Shown here: positions 1 through 7,641 of the stretch, in pieces
How positions within the stretch are numbered: the stretch's first letter is position 1
Layout of the letters: the number at the start of each line of letters is the position of its first letter
Assembly (NCBI GenBank): GCA_020635655.1
Contig: JACJZI010000007.1
Location: 62,001 to 126,000, forward strand
DNA: 64,000 nt
Source: Flavobacteriales bacterium
GTDB lineage: Bacteria > Bacteroidota > Bacteroidia > Flavobacteriales_F > PHOS-HE28
Direction: 5' to 3'
Made by a program: the position numbers and the translations under genes
Notes under the pieces: generated by a model
Seen by the model: only the letters and a program-made list of their open reading frames with translations
The model's database searches: none
What the model was told of the DNA's origin: nothing

Positions 1-608
1 CCATACGCTCCTGCATCGGCCAGGTCCTGGTCCATCACGAAGGTGATCTTCGCCGTGGCCGGCGACAGGAAGAGGCTGAAGTGCTCGTTCGGCTTCCAGT
101 CCACGCCCAGACCGAAGAGCAGGTAGCCCGGCGCCATGAAGTTGGAGATCTTCACCGTGTCCGCATTGGCATCGAAACCCTCGGTGAACTGCGAGCGCAC
201 CTGCAGCATCGCCGACGCGTACCACGGGCCCTTCATCTGATAGCCATAGCGGCTGTTCAATTCCCAGCGGTCATCGGACTTGAAGGTCTTCTTGCCCTCC
301 TGTGCCAGGAGGCCGTATGCCAGCGCGATCGAATTGTCCCACGCGATGCGCCCCTTCCGCTTGTTCGCAAAGGCGTTCGCCTGTGCGATCCCGCTCACCG
401 AGCTGAGACCGCCAGCCGCCCAGTTCGTGAGCTGCACCTGCGTGAAGTTCAGCTGGAACACACCGCCCTTCGTCCAGACCTTGCCGGAATCGGTCTTCGC
501 CTCGCCCTTGTCGCGCAGGCTCTTGCGGTCGGTGTCGCCAAGGTCTCCCTGTGCGAACACGCTGCTCGTCATGGCGGCCAGTACGACCGCGGTGTAGATC
601 TTCTTCAT
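1..608 (-). CDS. DUF3078 family exported protein (C-terminus cut by window edge)
   Basis: The gene runs off the left edge, so only about 202 N-terminal residues are visible. The protein starts MKKIYTAVVLAAM, a signal peptide ending near VFAQ. The body has the pattern I associate with DUF3078 (QLNFTQVQLTNWAAGG, then AWDNSIALAYGLL and SRYGYQMKGPWYASA), which looks like the start of an outer-membrane beta barrel. An in-frame ATG 12 bases upstream (position 620) is an alternative start that adds MITS. It lies about 30 bases downstream of the MscS gene on the same strand and may be co-transcribed with it. The function of DUF3078 proteins is not established. Confidence 0.8.
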   Translation of the reverse strand, partial: MKKIYTAVVLAAMTSSVFAQGDLGDTDRKSLRDKGEAKTDSGKVWTKGGVFQLNFTQVQLTNWAAGGLSSVSGIAQANAFANKRKGRIAWDNSIALAYGLLAQEGKKTFKSDDRWELNSRYGYQMKGPWYASAMLQVRSQFTEGFDANADTVKISNFMAPGYLLFGLGVDWKPNEHFSLFLSPATAKITFVMDQDLADAGAY

Positions 609-638
609 GGATGTGATCATGGGTTGTTCCGTTCGTTC

Positions 639-1460
639 TCAGTTCCGATCGCCCAGTACACGAACGCTGGGCTGTGGTCCTTTCAGTCCGGCCTTCTGGA
701 TGGCCTGGATGCCCGCTTCGTAGACGCCAAAGTAGACATCCCAGTAATGTTCCGGGGCGCACCACGGACGCACCGCCAGTTCCATCCCCTCGATGTTCAA
801 TTTCGACACCGTGACGGAGGGCGCGGGATCCTGCAGCACGTTGGGCACTTCGCGCATGGCGGCCACCAACACCTCACGGGCCGTGTTCACCGGGCTCTCG
901 TAGTTCAGCCCGAAGGTCAGGTCCACACGCATGCGGCCGTCCTTGGAATAGTTGATGATGTTGCCGTTGGCCATGGCCCCGTTGGGGATGATGGCCGTCT
1001 TGTTCTCGGGAGTGAGCAGGATGGTGGTGAAGATCTGGATCTCCTTCACGTTGCCCAGCACACCCTGCGCCTCGACAAGGTCGCCCACCTTGAAGGGCCG
1101 GAAGATGAGGATCAGCACGCCCCCGGCGAAATTGGCCAGCGTGCCCTGCAGGGCCAGGCCCACGGCCAGACCCGCCGCGCCAAGCACCGCCACGAAGCTG
1201 GTGGTGGCCACGCCCAGCATCTGGATCACGCTGATGAAGAGCATCGCTTTCAGCGCCCAGCCCACGAGGTTCCCGAGGAACCGTTGGAGCGTGGCGTCGA
1301 GGTGGCGGGCATCCATGCCGCGGCGCATCAGGCGCACGAGCATGTTGATGATCCGAAGGCCGATCCACAGCACCACGAGGGCGAGCAGGACCTTGGGGAG
1401 GTAATTCTGAACGAAGGCCCAGATGCGCGGGCCCAATGTGGCGAGGTCGGGTTGTTCCAT
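639..1460 (-). CDS. mscS: Small-conductance mechanosensitive channel, MscS family
   Basis: A 273-residue inner-membrane channel that releases solutes on hypo-osmotic shock; E. coli MscS is 286 residues. Three hydrophobic segments lie in the first ~115 residues. The third carries the Gly/Ala-rich pore helix (VAVLGAAGLAVGLALQGTL, about residues 90-108), followed by the beta domain (FRPFKVGDLVEAQG) and the IIPNGAM motif. I start it at MEQPDLATLG (1460) because an upstream in-frame start (1505) would overlap the neighbouring channel gene. It is 22 bases downstream of a second, divergent channel gene on the same strand, so two different mechanosensitive channels are probably co-expressed. Confidence 0.93.
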   Translation of the reverse strand: MEQPDLATLGPRIWAFVQNYLPKVLLALVVLWIGLRIINMLVRLMRRGMDARHLDATLQRFLGNLVGWALKAMLFISVIQMLGVATTSFVAVLGAAGLAVGLALQGTLANFAGGVLILIFRPFKVGDLVEAQGVLGNVKEIQIFTTILLTPENKTAIIPNGAMANGNIINYSKDGRMRVDLTFGLNYESPVNTAREVLVAAMREVPNVLQDPAPSVTVSKLNIEGMELAVRPWCAPEHYWDVYFGVYEAGIQAIQKAGLKGPQPSVRVLGDRN

Positions 1461-1482
1461 GGTCGTTGGGTATTGAATGGTC

Positions 1483-2322
1483 CTATTCGGTCGGCGCCCC
1501 GCCATCGAGCACCTCGATGCGCTCGTTGATCAGCACGCGCGTGGGCAGCACCACGAGGCGATCGGCCGTGCGCAGTGTGATGGAGATGCTGTCCACGTTC
1601 TCCACCACACCCTCATCCTGCCCGATGCGGATCCGCATGCCCGGGCGGAACCGGTCCTTGCCGTAGTAGCTGCTGAGGATGTTGGTCAGGATCTCGCGGG
1701 AGGCGGTGCCATAGGCGATGGCGAAGGCGATGAGCACGCCGGCGATCAGGATGAGGATGTTGTTGGTGATCAGACTGGTGTCGATCCCCGCGACGTTCAC
1801 CGCGGTGATGGTCATGAAAAGCAGGATCAGCGCGAAGAGCAGCCGGGCCACGATCTTGCCACCGGCCAGCCCGATGGAGTCCATCAGGTTGGACACCATC
1901 GCCTTCACCTTGTCGGCCGCCCAGAACCCGCCGATGAAGATGACCACCGCCGTGAGCAGCGTCGGCAGGTACGCGAGGAACCGGTCCAGCGCATGGGTGA
2001 CCCCGTTCAGGTGCATCACCTGCGCGGCCGCACTGACGAATACGAAGAGGATCAGGTAGTACACCAGCCCGGCCAGCAGACCGGTCAGGGTGAGCGATCC
2101 AAAACGGCCGAACACCGCGCTGATCCCCAGCCGATCGGCATGAGCATCGAGATGAAGGACGCGGCCTGTCCGCAGCAACAGGGCGCGCAGAAGCCGGGCC
2201 GCCACCCATCCCAACAACAGGACCACCAGGCCGCTGGCCAGGTTGGGAAGTCCGGCGATGATGCCCGAGAAGTACGATCTGAAGGAATCGATGAGGGTAT
2301 GGTACACTTCGGTGGGTTCCAT
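1483..2322 (-). CDS. Mechanosensitive ion channel family protein with extra transmembrane helices
   Basis: A 279-residue membrane protein with about five hydrophobic segments (for example LASGLVVLLLGWVAARLL, LTGLLAGLVYYLILFVFVS and LLTAVVIFIGGFWAADKV). Near the C-terminus is an MscS-like beta domain (DRFRPGMRIRIGQDEGVVENV, then LPTRVLINERIEVLDGG). The helix arrangement resembles the 'conserved TM helix' mechanosensitive family rather than canonical MscS, and the domain after the pore helix is short, so it lacks most of the large cytoplasmic vestibule. It lies directly upstream of mscS. Conductance or gating cannot be inferred from sequence. Confidence 0.8.
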   Translation of the reverse strand: MEPTEVYHTLIDSFRSYFSGIIAGLPNLASGLVVLLLGWVAARLLRALLLRTGRVLHLDAHADRLGISAVFGRFGSLTLTGLLAGLVYYLILFVFVSAAAQVMHLNGVTHALDRFLAYLPTLLTAVVIFIGGFWAADKVKAMVSNLMDSIGLAGGKIVARLLFALILLFMTITAVNVAGIDTSLITNNILILIAGVLIAFAIAYGTASREILTNILSSYYGKDRFRPGMRIRIGQDEGVVENVDSISITLRTADRLVVLPTRVLINERIEVLDGGAPTE

Positions 2323-2346
2323 GATGTGTTCGGGAATGTGTGGTGG

Positions 2347-2568
2347 TCAATCGGGTGGTCCGTTGCGGCCGGTCTTGCGTCCGGTATCCTTCCGGTCGTC
2401 TCCCAGGAGACGCACCTTGTCGAACAGGGAGCTGGCGTAGTCCGCCATGAACAATTGCACGAAACGCATGAGCAGCATCACCAGCTTCACGCTGGACATC
2501 ACCTCCTTGCGCAGGGTCTCCGGCGGCTTGTCCGTGGGGCGGATGATCTGGAAGGGGTTCTGGCTCAT
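2347..2568 (-). CDS. Small hypothetical protein coupled to the sigma factor gene
   Basis: A 73-residue protein starting MSQNPFQIIRPTDKPPE. Its ATG overlaps the TGA of the sigma factor gene by four bases (ATGA), so translation is probably coupled. The middle (SVKLVMLLMRFVQLFMADY) is amphipathic and rich in Met/Leu/Phe. The tail is basic and polar (DDRKDTGRKTGRNGPPD). I do not recognise a family. Position and size would suit an anti-sigma or membrane-tethering partner, but nothing in the sequence demonstrates this; a longer start at 2598 would only extend it into the sigma gene. Confidence 0.6.
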   Translation of the reverse strand: MSQNPFQIIRPTDKPPETLRKEVMSSVKLVMLLMRFVQLFMADYASSLFDKVRLLGDDRKDTGRKTGRNGPPD

Positions 2569-3143
2569 GCTCCTTCCTGGAATAGCTCGTGATAACACGA
2601 CATCGCCCGCTCCCGCGCGCGCATCATGCGCATCTTCACCGCGCTCTCGCCCACCTCCAGCACCTCCTGGATCTCCTTCACGGAGAGTCCGTCCTGATAC
2701 TTCATCAGGAGCAGCGCCCGGTCCGTGGGGTCGATCGCGGCCAGCACCTGGTCCAGGCGGTCGGCCCGCATGCCCATGAGCCGCAGTTCGTTCGGATCGT
2801 CCTCCACCAGCCGGCCGGCCATCCCATCCTCCAGTTCCACCTCCTTGTGGCGCTGCTGCTTGCGCAGATGGTCCAGGCAGTAGTTGTGCGTCACGCGGTA
2901 GAGCCAGGTGCCGAACTTGGCGCGGTGGTCGAATTGTTTGAGGCTGGTGAACACCTTCAGGAAGATGTCGTGCGTCAGGTCCTTGGCAAGATCGCGGTCA
3001 CGGGTCAGTGCGATGCACTTCTGGAACACGCGCTCGGCATAGCGGTCGTAGAGCACGCCGAAGCGCTCGGCGTCCATCCGCTCCTGCAGGCTGGCCACCA
3101 GCTCCTCGTCCGATAGGGCACTCTCCTTGCCGACCTTGCTCAC
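2565..3143 (-). CDS. RNA polymerase sigma-70 family factor (ECF type)
   Basis: A 192-residue ECF-size sigma factor. Region 2 is at residues ~25-95, with the region 2.2/2.3 signature DLAKDLTHDIFLKVF and FGTWLYRVTHNYCLDHLRKQ. Region 4 is at ~130-185 (DRALLLMKYQDGLSVKEIQ, EVLEVGESAVKMRMMRARERA), giving the helix-turn-helix that reads the -35 element. There is no region 3. The visible start is GTG (GTGAGCAAGGTC); no ATG lies close by in frame. It is followed with a 4-base overlap by a 73-residue gene of unknown function. The family responds to envelope or stress signals; the target regulon cannot be read from this window. Confidence 0.92.
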   Translation of the reverse strand: MSKVGKESALSDEELVASLQERMDAERFGVLYDRYAERVFQKCIALTRDRDLAKDLTHDIFLKVFTSLKQFDHRAKFGTWLYRVTHNYCLDHLRKQQRHKEVELEDGMAGRLVEDDPNELRLMGMRADRLDQVLAAIDPTDRALLLMKYQDGLSVKEIQEVLEVGESAVKMRMMRARERAMSCYHELFQEGA

Positions 3144-3204
3144 CTGGCACAGTTCACATGATGCGTCGTGCTTACGACGTCAGAGGGTCCGTTCGGTCAC
3201 ACCC

Positions 3205-3738
3205 TCAGGGTTCGAACCGCTGATCACTGAAGCGGGAAGCGGTGGGTAGCTGGATGTTGATGTAGTCGTGGCCGGTGCGTTCGTGGCAGCTGTTGCACGT
3301 GTTCACCAGCAGGTCCAGGTCGTCGGCGGCACGGGCCAGGCCGTCCTCCTTCATGTGCTTCTCGATCGTTTTGATCGTGGCCAGACCATAGGTGCGCATG
3401 TGCGCGCTAATGGGAATACCCTTGTCGATCAATCCCATCTCCTCCACGGCCTCCATCGATTCCTCGATCTCGTCCACGTAGAAATAGGCCAGCGGTTCGT
3501 TCCCGGCCTTCACCGAAAGCCAATACTTCTGCAGGTAGTTCTGGATGCGGCCCATGTAGGGCGCCACCTCCTGCAACGGCTCCTTCACAGGCGCCGGTGC
3601 GCTGGCCGCCGGGGCAGGTCCACCTCCGTTGACGTGTTCGTAGTGCATCAACCGGTCCTCCAGTTTCCCAAGGCGGACCATCAGCATCACGACGGCCACG
3701 ATGGCCGCCAGCGCGAGCAGTGCGGGAAGGCGTTGCAT
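3205..3738 (-). CDS. Membrane-anchored single-heme c-type cytochrome-like protein
   Basis: A 177-residue protein with one N-terminal membrane segment (LLALAAIVAVVMLMVRLGKL), a Pro/Ala-rich linker (~40-55) and a helical domain. Near the C-terminus it has a single CxxCH heme-binding motif, CNSCHERTGH. It should be exported with the heme domain in the periplasm. The helical domain with a C-terminal CxxCH loosely resembles the cytochrome c' fold, but that is an impression, not a match. Its stop codon sits at the base of a short hairpin (3183-3206). No other respiratory gene is adjacent, so its electron partners are unknown. Confidence 0.75.
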   Translation of the reverse strand: MQRLPALLALAAIVAVVMLMVRLGKLEDRLMHYEHVNGGGPAPAASAPAPVKEPLQEVAPYMGRIQNYLQKYWLSVKAGNEPLAYFYVDEIEESMEAVEEMGLIDKGIPISAHMRTYGLATIKTIEKHMKEDGLARAADDLDLLVNTCNSCHERTGHDYINIQLPTASRFSDQRFEP

Positions 3739-3745
3739 GTTCAGG

Positions 3746-3778
3746 AAAAAAAGCCCGCCGCGGCATGGCCTGGCGGGC
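3746..3778 (-). terminator. Intrinsic terminator after tRNA-Val
   Basis: Read on the minus strand, a 7-bp perfect stem (3772-3778 pairing with 3753-3759, GGCGGGC/GCCCGCC when both are read on the plus strand) is followed immediately by seven T residues (complement of the A run at 3746-3752). It begins 7 bases beyond the tRNA discriminator base and would end the tRNA-Val transcript before the cytochrome gene. Confidence 0.8.
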
Positions 3779-3784
3779 GGTCGG

Positions 3785-3859
3785 TGGGCATTACCGGATT
3801 CGAACCAGTGACCCCTACCCTGTCAAGGTAGTGCTCTGAACCAGCTGAGCTAAATGCCC
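3785..3859 (-). tRNA. tRNA-Val (anticodon GAC)
   Basis: A complete 75-nt cloverleaf. The acceptor stem GGGCATT pairs with AATGCCC; the D arm is GCTC/GAGC. The anticodon stem CTACC/GGTAG encloses loop TTGACAG with anticodon GAC (Val, codon GUC). The T arm is ACTGG/CCGGT with loop TTCGAAT. The discriminator base is A and the 3' CCA is not encoded. It is a stand-alone unit: a -7 element ends 7 nt before the mature 5' end and an intrinsic terminator follows. Confidence 0.97.
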
Positions 3860-3866
3860 GGGGCGG

Positions 3867-3874
3867 CAAATGTA
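3867..3874 (-). promoter_or_regulatory. -7 promoter element (TACATTTG) of tRNA-Val
   Basis: On the minus strand this is an exact match to the Bacteroidota -7 consensus TAnnTTTG, 7 nt upstream of the mature tRNA 5' end. It therefore bounds the start site: transcription must begin no more than about 7 nt after the element. I see no convincing -33 TTTG. Confidence 0.75.
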
Positions 3875-3958
3875 ATCAGCTCCCTCGCACCGGGGGGCGC
3901 GTGGCTTCACGGCGGGGTGGTGAGTGCGCGGGAAAGGAAGACCGACAGCGTGATCCAG

Positions 3959-4040
3959 GTTGGTGGTTATTGGTTGTTGGTTGTTGGTGCCCTTCATCCG
4001 CATGCTCGCCTCCATGGCCATTCTCCATGAACCAACAACC
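3959..4040. repeat. G/T-rich repeat with distant inverted arm
   Basis: The gap between tRNA-Val and the hydroxylase gene (3860-4176) has no convincing gene. It holds a low-complexity GGTTGTTGGTT-type tract (about 3959-3988). An 11-base perfect inverted copy, AACCAACAACC, lies at 4030-4040 and pairs with 3972-3982. The tract stands out against the GC-rich surroundings. Function unknown. A -7-like TAAATTCG lies at 4149-4156, 20 bases before the hydroxylase start. Confidence 0.5.
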
Positions 4041-4176
4041 CGTCCAAGGCCATTGGTCGTTCGCTATGCGACGCGCAGGTCGAGGTCGGCCGACCTGCAA
4101 CGCCCACCTTTCCCACGCCGATGGAACCGATGTTCGTTCCCGCCTGAGTAAATTCGCCAGGTCATCCAATGTGATC

Positions 4177-4833
4177 ATGAAAGCGCAGCCCGGGAACGAT
4201 GACGGTCGCATCTTCCAGAACCCCGTCCTGGAAGCGCTGACGCGCACGCACATCGCCGTGCCGCTCGTACTCTTCTATGGTTCCGGCCTGGCCGCGACCT
4301 GGTACGCCGTCCAGGTGCTTCTTGTGCCGCTGACCTCAGCGGTCATCCTGTTCCTCGCCGGCATGCTCTTCTTCACGCTGGTGGAATACGTGGTGCATCG
4401 CTACGTGTACCACATGGAGACGGGGAGCCCCCGCGGCACGCATCTCATCTACCTGTTCCACGGGTTCCACCACGACCATCCCAAGGACAAGCGTCGCCTT
4501 GCCCTTCCCCCGGTGATGACGATCGTGCTGGCCGTGCTGTGTCTCGGCATGTTCCGCCTGCTGATGGGCCCGCAGGGGTTCGCGTTCGGCGGCGGGTTCC
4601 AGGCAGGCTACGCCTCATACCTCTTCGTGCATTACGCCGTGCACATCCTCCGCCCGCCCAAGAACCCGTTCAACGTGCTGTGGCGGCACCACAACCTGCA
4701 CCACTTCGCGGACAATGAGCGCGGCTTCGGGGTGAGTTCCCCGCTTTGGGACCACATCTTCGGAACACTCCCCCGCACCCGGAAGGAATTGTTGAAGGAG
4801 CGCGACACGGCGGCGGGAGGCCACGCAGCCTGA
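4177..4833 (+). CDS. Fatty acid 2-hydroxylase-like protein (sterol desaturase superfamily)
   Basis: A 218-residue integral membrane di-iron enzyme. The His clusters of the superfamily are present in order: VVHRYVYHMETG, LFHGFHHDHPKDKRRL, YAVHILRPP and HHNLHHFADNERGFGVSS. The FHGFHHDHPKDKRRLALPP block is the one I associate with FA2H-type enzymes, which hydroxylate C2 of the N-acyl chain of sphingolipids. Four hydrophobic stretches surround the His boxes. I start at ATG 4177 (MKAQPGNDDG) because upstream sequence reads through the G/T repeat and has no coding character. In a Bacteroidota the natural substrate may be sphingolipid or sulfonolipid; comA and an AOS-family acyltransferase elsewhere in the window make the latter plausible. 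Confidence 0.85.
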   Translation: MKAQPGNDDGRIFQNPVLEALTRTHIAVPLVLFYGSGLAATWYAVQVLLVPLTSAVILFLAGMLFFTLVEYVVHRYVYHMETGSPRGTHLIYLFHGFHHDHPKDKRRLALPPVMTIVLAVLCLGMFRLLMGPQGFAFGGGFQAGYASYLFVHYAVHILRPPKNPFNVLWRHHNLHHFADNERGFGVSSPLWDHIFGTLPRTRKELLKERDTAAGGHAA

Positions 4834-4837
4834 CCCG

Positions 4838-5995
4838 TCAGGCGTTCCGCACGGAAGCGCCTTCGCGAATACCCAGGACCTGCAGCAGGATGTCCACCGT
4901 CCGATCCACTTCGGCCAGTGTGTTGTAGCGGCTGAAGGAGAACCGGATGTTCGCACCCGGGCGGTCGCCATACAGGGCCCCGAGCACGTGCGAGCCGGTG
5001 TTGCTGCCGCTGCTGCAGGCACTGCCGCCGCTCACCGAGATCCCTTCGATGTCCAGGTTGTAGATGAGCATCTCGGCGCGGCCGTCGTCCGGGAACCGCA
5101 CGTTCAGCACGGTGTAGAGCGCGTCCGGGCCAATGTCCCCGTTGAACCCGACGTCCGGCACCTCGGCGCGCAGGCGGTCGATCATGTGCTGCTTCAACCC
5201 CTGCACATGGCGCTGATGGGCCTCCAGGTCGGCGTAGGCCAGCTCCATCGCCTTGGCCAGCCCGACGATCCCGATCACGTTCTCGGTGCCCCCACGCATG
5301 TTGCGCTCCTGCGCGCCGCCCTGGATCATCGGCTTGAGCGCCAGTCCCGACCGGAGATAGAGGAAGCCCACACCTTTCGGTCCGTGGAACTTGTGCGCCG
5401 ATGCGGTGATCATGTCCACCGGCAGTTGCTGCAGATCGAAGCGGTAATGGCCCATCGTCTGCACCGTATCGCTGTGGAAGACGGCCCCGTTCGCGCGGCT
5501 CAGTTCACCGACGGCCTGGAGGTCGTTGCGCGTACCGATCTCGTTGTTGGCATGCATCAGGGAGACCAGCGCCTTGGAGTGCTTCCGAAGAAGTTCTTCC
5601 AGGTGGCCCAGGTCCGCGCGTCCTTCCCCATCGAGCCGCACCAGATGGACCTGTGCCCGGCCCTGCCGGCCGATCTCCTGATAGGTATGCTCGATCGCGT
5701 GATGCTCTGTTGGCGAAGAGATCACGTGCTGCACACCCAGGTCGCGCACGGCGCAGAGCAGGGCCATGTTGTCGGCCTCGGTGCCGCTGGAGGTGAAGAC
5801 GATCTCGCCCGGAGAGCAGTTCAGAAGTTGGGCGATGGTGCGTCGCGCCTGCTCAACGGCGGCGCGGGTGCGCCGGCCATGCGCATGGATCGAGGATGGA
5901 TTGCCGAAATGCTCCCGCATGTACGGCAGCATCGCTTCCACCACCTCCGGCGCGATGGGCGTCGTGGCGGCGTTGTCGAGATAGGTCCGCTCCAT
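4838..5995 (-). CDS. Cysteine desulfurase (NifS/IscS family)
   Basis: A 385-residue PLP enzyme that removes sulfur from cysteine for Fe-S cluster or thiocofactor synthesis. Key sites, numbered from the 5995 start: TSSGTEADN (cofactor phosphate region), HANNEIGT, Lys202 in SAHKFHGPKG (Schiff base) and Cys327 in SGGSACSSGS (persulfide). MERTYLDNAATT is the usual family N-terminus; an ATG at 6004 would add MTI. The active-site Cys lies in a flexible loop of the IscS (class I) type. It ends 4 bases from the convergent hydroxylase gene. A near-promoter TAAATTCG (6039-6046) lies upstream. No scaffold protein is adjacent, so ISC versus other roles is open. Confidence 0.93.
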   Translation of the reverse strand: MERTYLDNAATTPIAPEVVEAMLPYMREHFGNPSSIHAHGRRTRAAVEQARRTIAQLLNCSPGEIVFTSSGTEADNMALLCAVRDLGVQHVISSPTEHHAIEHTYQEIGRQGRAQVHLVRLDGEGRADLGHLEELLRKHSKALVSLMHANNEIGTRNDLQAVGELSRANGAVFHSDTVQTMGHYRFDLQQLPVDMITASAHKFHGPKGVGFLYLRSGLALKPMIQGGAQERNMRGGTENVIGIVGLAKAMELAYADLEAHQRHVQGLKQHMIDRLRAEVPDVGFNGDIGPDALYTVLNVRFPDDGRAEMLIYNLDIEGISVSGGSACSSGSNTGSHVLGALYGDRPGANIRFSFSRYNTLAEVDRTVDILLQVLGIREGASVRNA

Positions 5996-6043
5996 GATGG
6001 TCATCGGTGGCGCAAAGTGCCCCACAATTGTCGCGGCGCGAAT

Positions 6044-7450
6044 TTACCGCGAATGGTCGAGCGTGCCGATGAGCTCCTTCAATTCGGAGATGGTCCTTTC
6101 GGCCAGCGCTTCCGCGCGTTGTGGCGTGGCGCTCTCCGCGTAGATCCGCATGATGGGTTCGGTGTTGCTGCGGCGCAGATGCACCCAGTCGTCCCCGAAC
6201 GACATCCACAGTCCGTCCTCCGTGCTGTGGGGCGTGTCCGCATGTCGCTGGCGCATCGCGTCGATCAACGCTTCCACATCCATGCCCGGTTCCAACCGGA
6301 CCTTCTTCTTGCTGATGGTGCGGTCCGGGTATGTGGCCCGCAATTCCGAGCAGGTACCGCCCCGTTCGGCGAGCAGGGTCAGGAACAGGGCGATGCCCGC
6401 CAATGCGTCACGTCCGTAGTGCAGTTCCGGCAGGATGACCCCTCCATTGCCCTCCCCGCCGATCACCGCGTCGACCTCCTTCATCCGGGCCACGACGTTC
6501 ACCTCGCCCACCGCGCTGGTATGCCGCTTCACGCCATGGGTCCTGCTGACGATGCCCAGGGCCTGCGTGCTGCTCAGGTTGCTCACGGTGTCGCCCTTCC
6601 GCTTGGACAGAACGTGGTCCGCGCAGGCCACCAGCGTGTATTCCTCCCCGAACAGGGCACCGTTCTCACAGACCAGGGCCAGGCGGTCCACGTCCGGATC
6701 GACGGCGATGCCGATATCGGCCTTCTCGTTCACCACCATGGCGCACAGGTCCTTCAGGTTGTCGGGCAGCGGCTCGGGGTCATGTGGGAACAAGCCATCG
6801 GGAAGGCAATAGAGCGGAATGATGCGCTTGACACCCAGCGCCTCCAGCAGCCGGGGCACCGCGATGCCCCCGACCGAGTTCACGGCATCGACCACCACGG
6901 CGAACCCGGCCCTGCGGATCGCATCTGCATCCACATAGGGCAGCTTCAGGATCGTCTCGATGTGCCGGTCGGTCCTGTCGCCCCCATCGGTCACCACGCC
7001 CAACGCGTCCACCTGCGCGAGCGCGACCTCGTCCGACGCCGCCATGCGCAACACCTCCTCGCCATCCTTCGCACTGATGAACTCACCGCGCTCGTTGAGC
7101 AGTTTCAGTGCGTTCCACTGCACCGGGTTGTGGCTGGCGGTAACAATGATCCCGCCGTCCGCCTGTTCATCCGTCACGGCCATCTCCACGGTCGGCGTGG
7201 TGGCCGGACCAAGATCGACCACATCACATCCGCAGGCCGACAAGGTACCCGTGACGATATCCCGCACCATCGGACCGCTCGGTCGGGCATCGCGTCCGAC
7301 AACGATCAACGGGCGTTCCGCACCGGAGCGGTGGCGGATCAGCATGGCGTAGGCGGCCGTATACCGGACGATATCGGACGGGGTCAGCGCCTCACCCGGA
7401 CGCCCACCGATGGTGCCACGGATGCCTGAAATGGAACGGATCAAGGTCAT
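6044..7450 (-). CDS. glmM: Phosphoglucosamine mutase-type phosphohexomutase
   Basis: A 468-residue alpha-D-phosphohexomutase. It contains SGIRGTIG at the N-terminus, the phosphoserine loop TASHNPVQWN (Ser106), the Mg-binding loop VDPDVDRLAL (~250), the sugar-binding GGEGNGGVI and the phosphate-binding RRSNTEPIMRIY. GlmM converts glucosamine-6-P to glucosamine-1-P for UDP-GlcNAc and the cell wall. Related phosphomannomutases share these motifs, so substrate is inferred; many Bacteroidota genomes carry this form as glmM. The ATG at 7450 gives MTLIRSISGIRG; the longer in-frame start (7537) would cross the -7 element at 7490-7497. It is divergent from the TPR gene. Confidence 0.9.
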   Translation of the reverse strand: MTLIRSISGIRGTIGGRPGEALTPSDIVRYTAAYAMLIRHRSGAERPLIVVGRDARPSGPMVRDIVTGTLSACGCDVVDLGPATTPTVEMAVTDEQADGGIIVTASHNPVQWNALKLLNERGEFISAKDGEEVLRMAASDEVALAQVDALGVVTDGGDRTDRHIETILKLPYVDADAIRRAGFAVVVDAVNSVGGIAVPRLLEALGVKRIIPLYCLPDGLFPHDPEPLPDNLKDLCAMVVNEKADIGIAVDPDVDRLALVCENGALFGEEYTLVACADHVLSKRKGDTVSNLSSTQALGIVSRTHGVKRHTSAVGEVNVVARMKEVDAVIGGEGNGGVILPELHYGRDALAGIALFLTLLAERGGTCSELRATYPDRTISKKKVRLEPGMDVEALIDAMRQRHADTPHSTEDGLWMSFGDDWVHLRRSNTEPIMRIYAESATPQRAEALAERTISELKELIGTLDHSR

Positions 7451-7489
7451 GTGCGCGCGTCGTCCGCCTTCATCTCGGATCGACGCTGA

Positions 7490-7497
7490 CAAAGGTA
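7490..7497 (-). promoter_or_regulatory. -7 promoter element (TACCTTTG) for glmM
   Basis: An exact TAnnTTTG on the minus strand, 39 bases upstream of the glmM ATG. It lies in the 191-base divergent gap shared with the TPR gene. Confidence 0.6.
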
Positions 7498-7607
7498 TCC
7501 GCACGTGATCGAAGCGAACATACGGGACATTGCCCAACTTGGCCTTCTGCGCACCTCCTGGTGTTCATAATTGCGACCTCCTGTCGATCCACCGCGGACC
7601 AACTCCC

Positions 7608-7615
7608 TAACTTTG
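7608..7615 (+). promoter_or_regulatory. -7 promoter element (TAACTTTG) for the TPR-comA-rhodanese operon
   Basis: An exact TAnnTTTG on the plus strand, 26 bases before the TPR gene ATG. The following genes overlap or are closely spaced, so it probably drives all three. Confidence 0.6.
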
Positions 7616-7641
7616 ACCGGACACGTTCATCATCATCCTGC

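Noticed and set aside
3746..4176. tRNA-Val as an attachment site of a mobile element
   Set aside because: No integrase is near and no copy of the tRNA 3' end is seen downstream; the tRNA has its own promoter and terminator.
4988..7429. A very long plus-strand open frame (813 codons) across the cysteine desulfurase and glmM genes
   Set aside because: It is antisense to two genes with intact catalytic motifs; GC-rich third positions suppress stops on the opposite strand. The translation is low-complexity His/Arg/Gly-rich with no family features.
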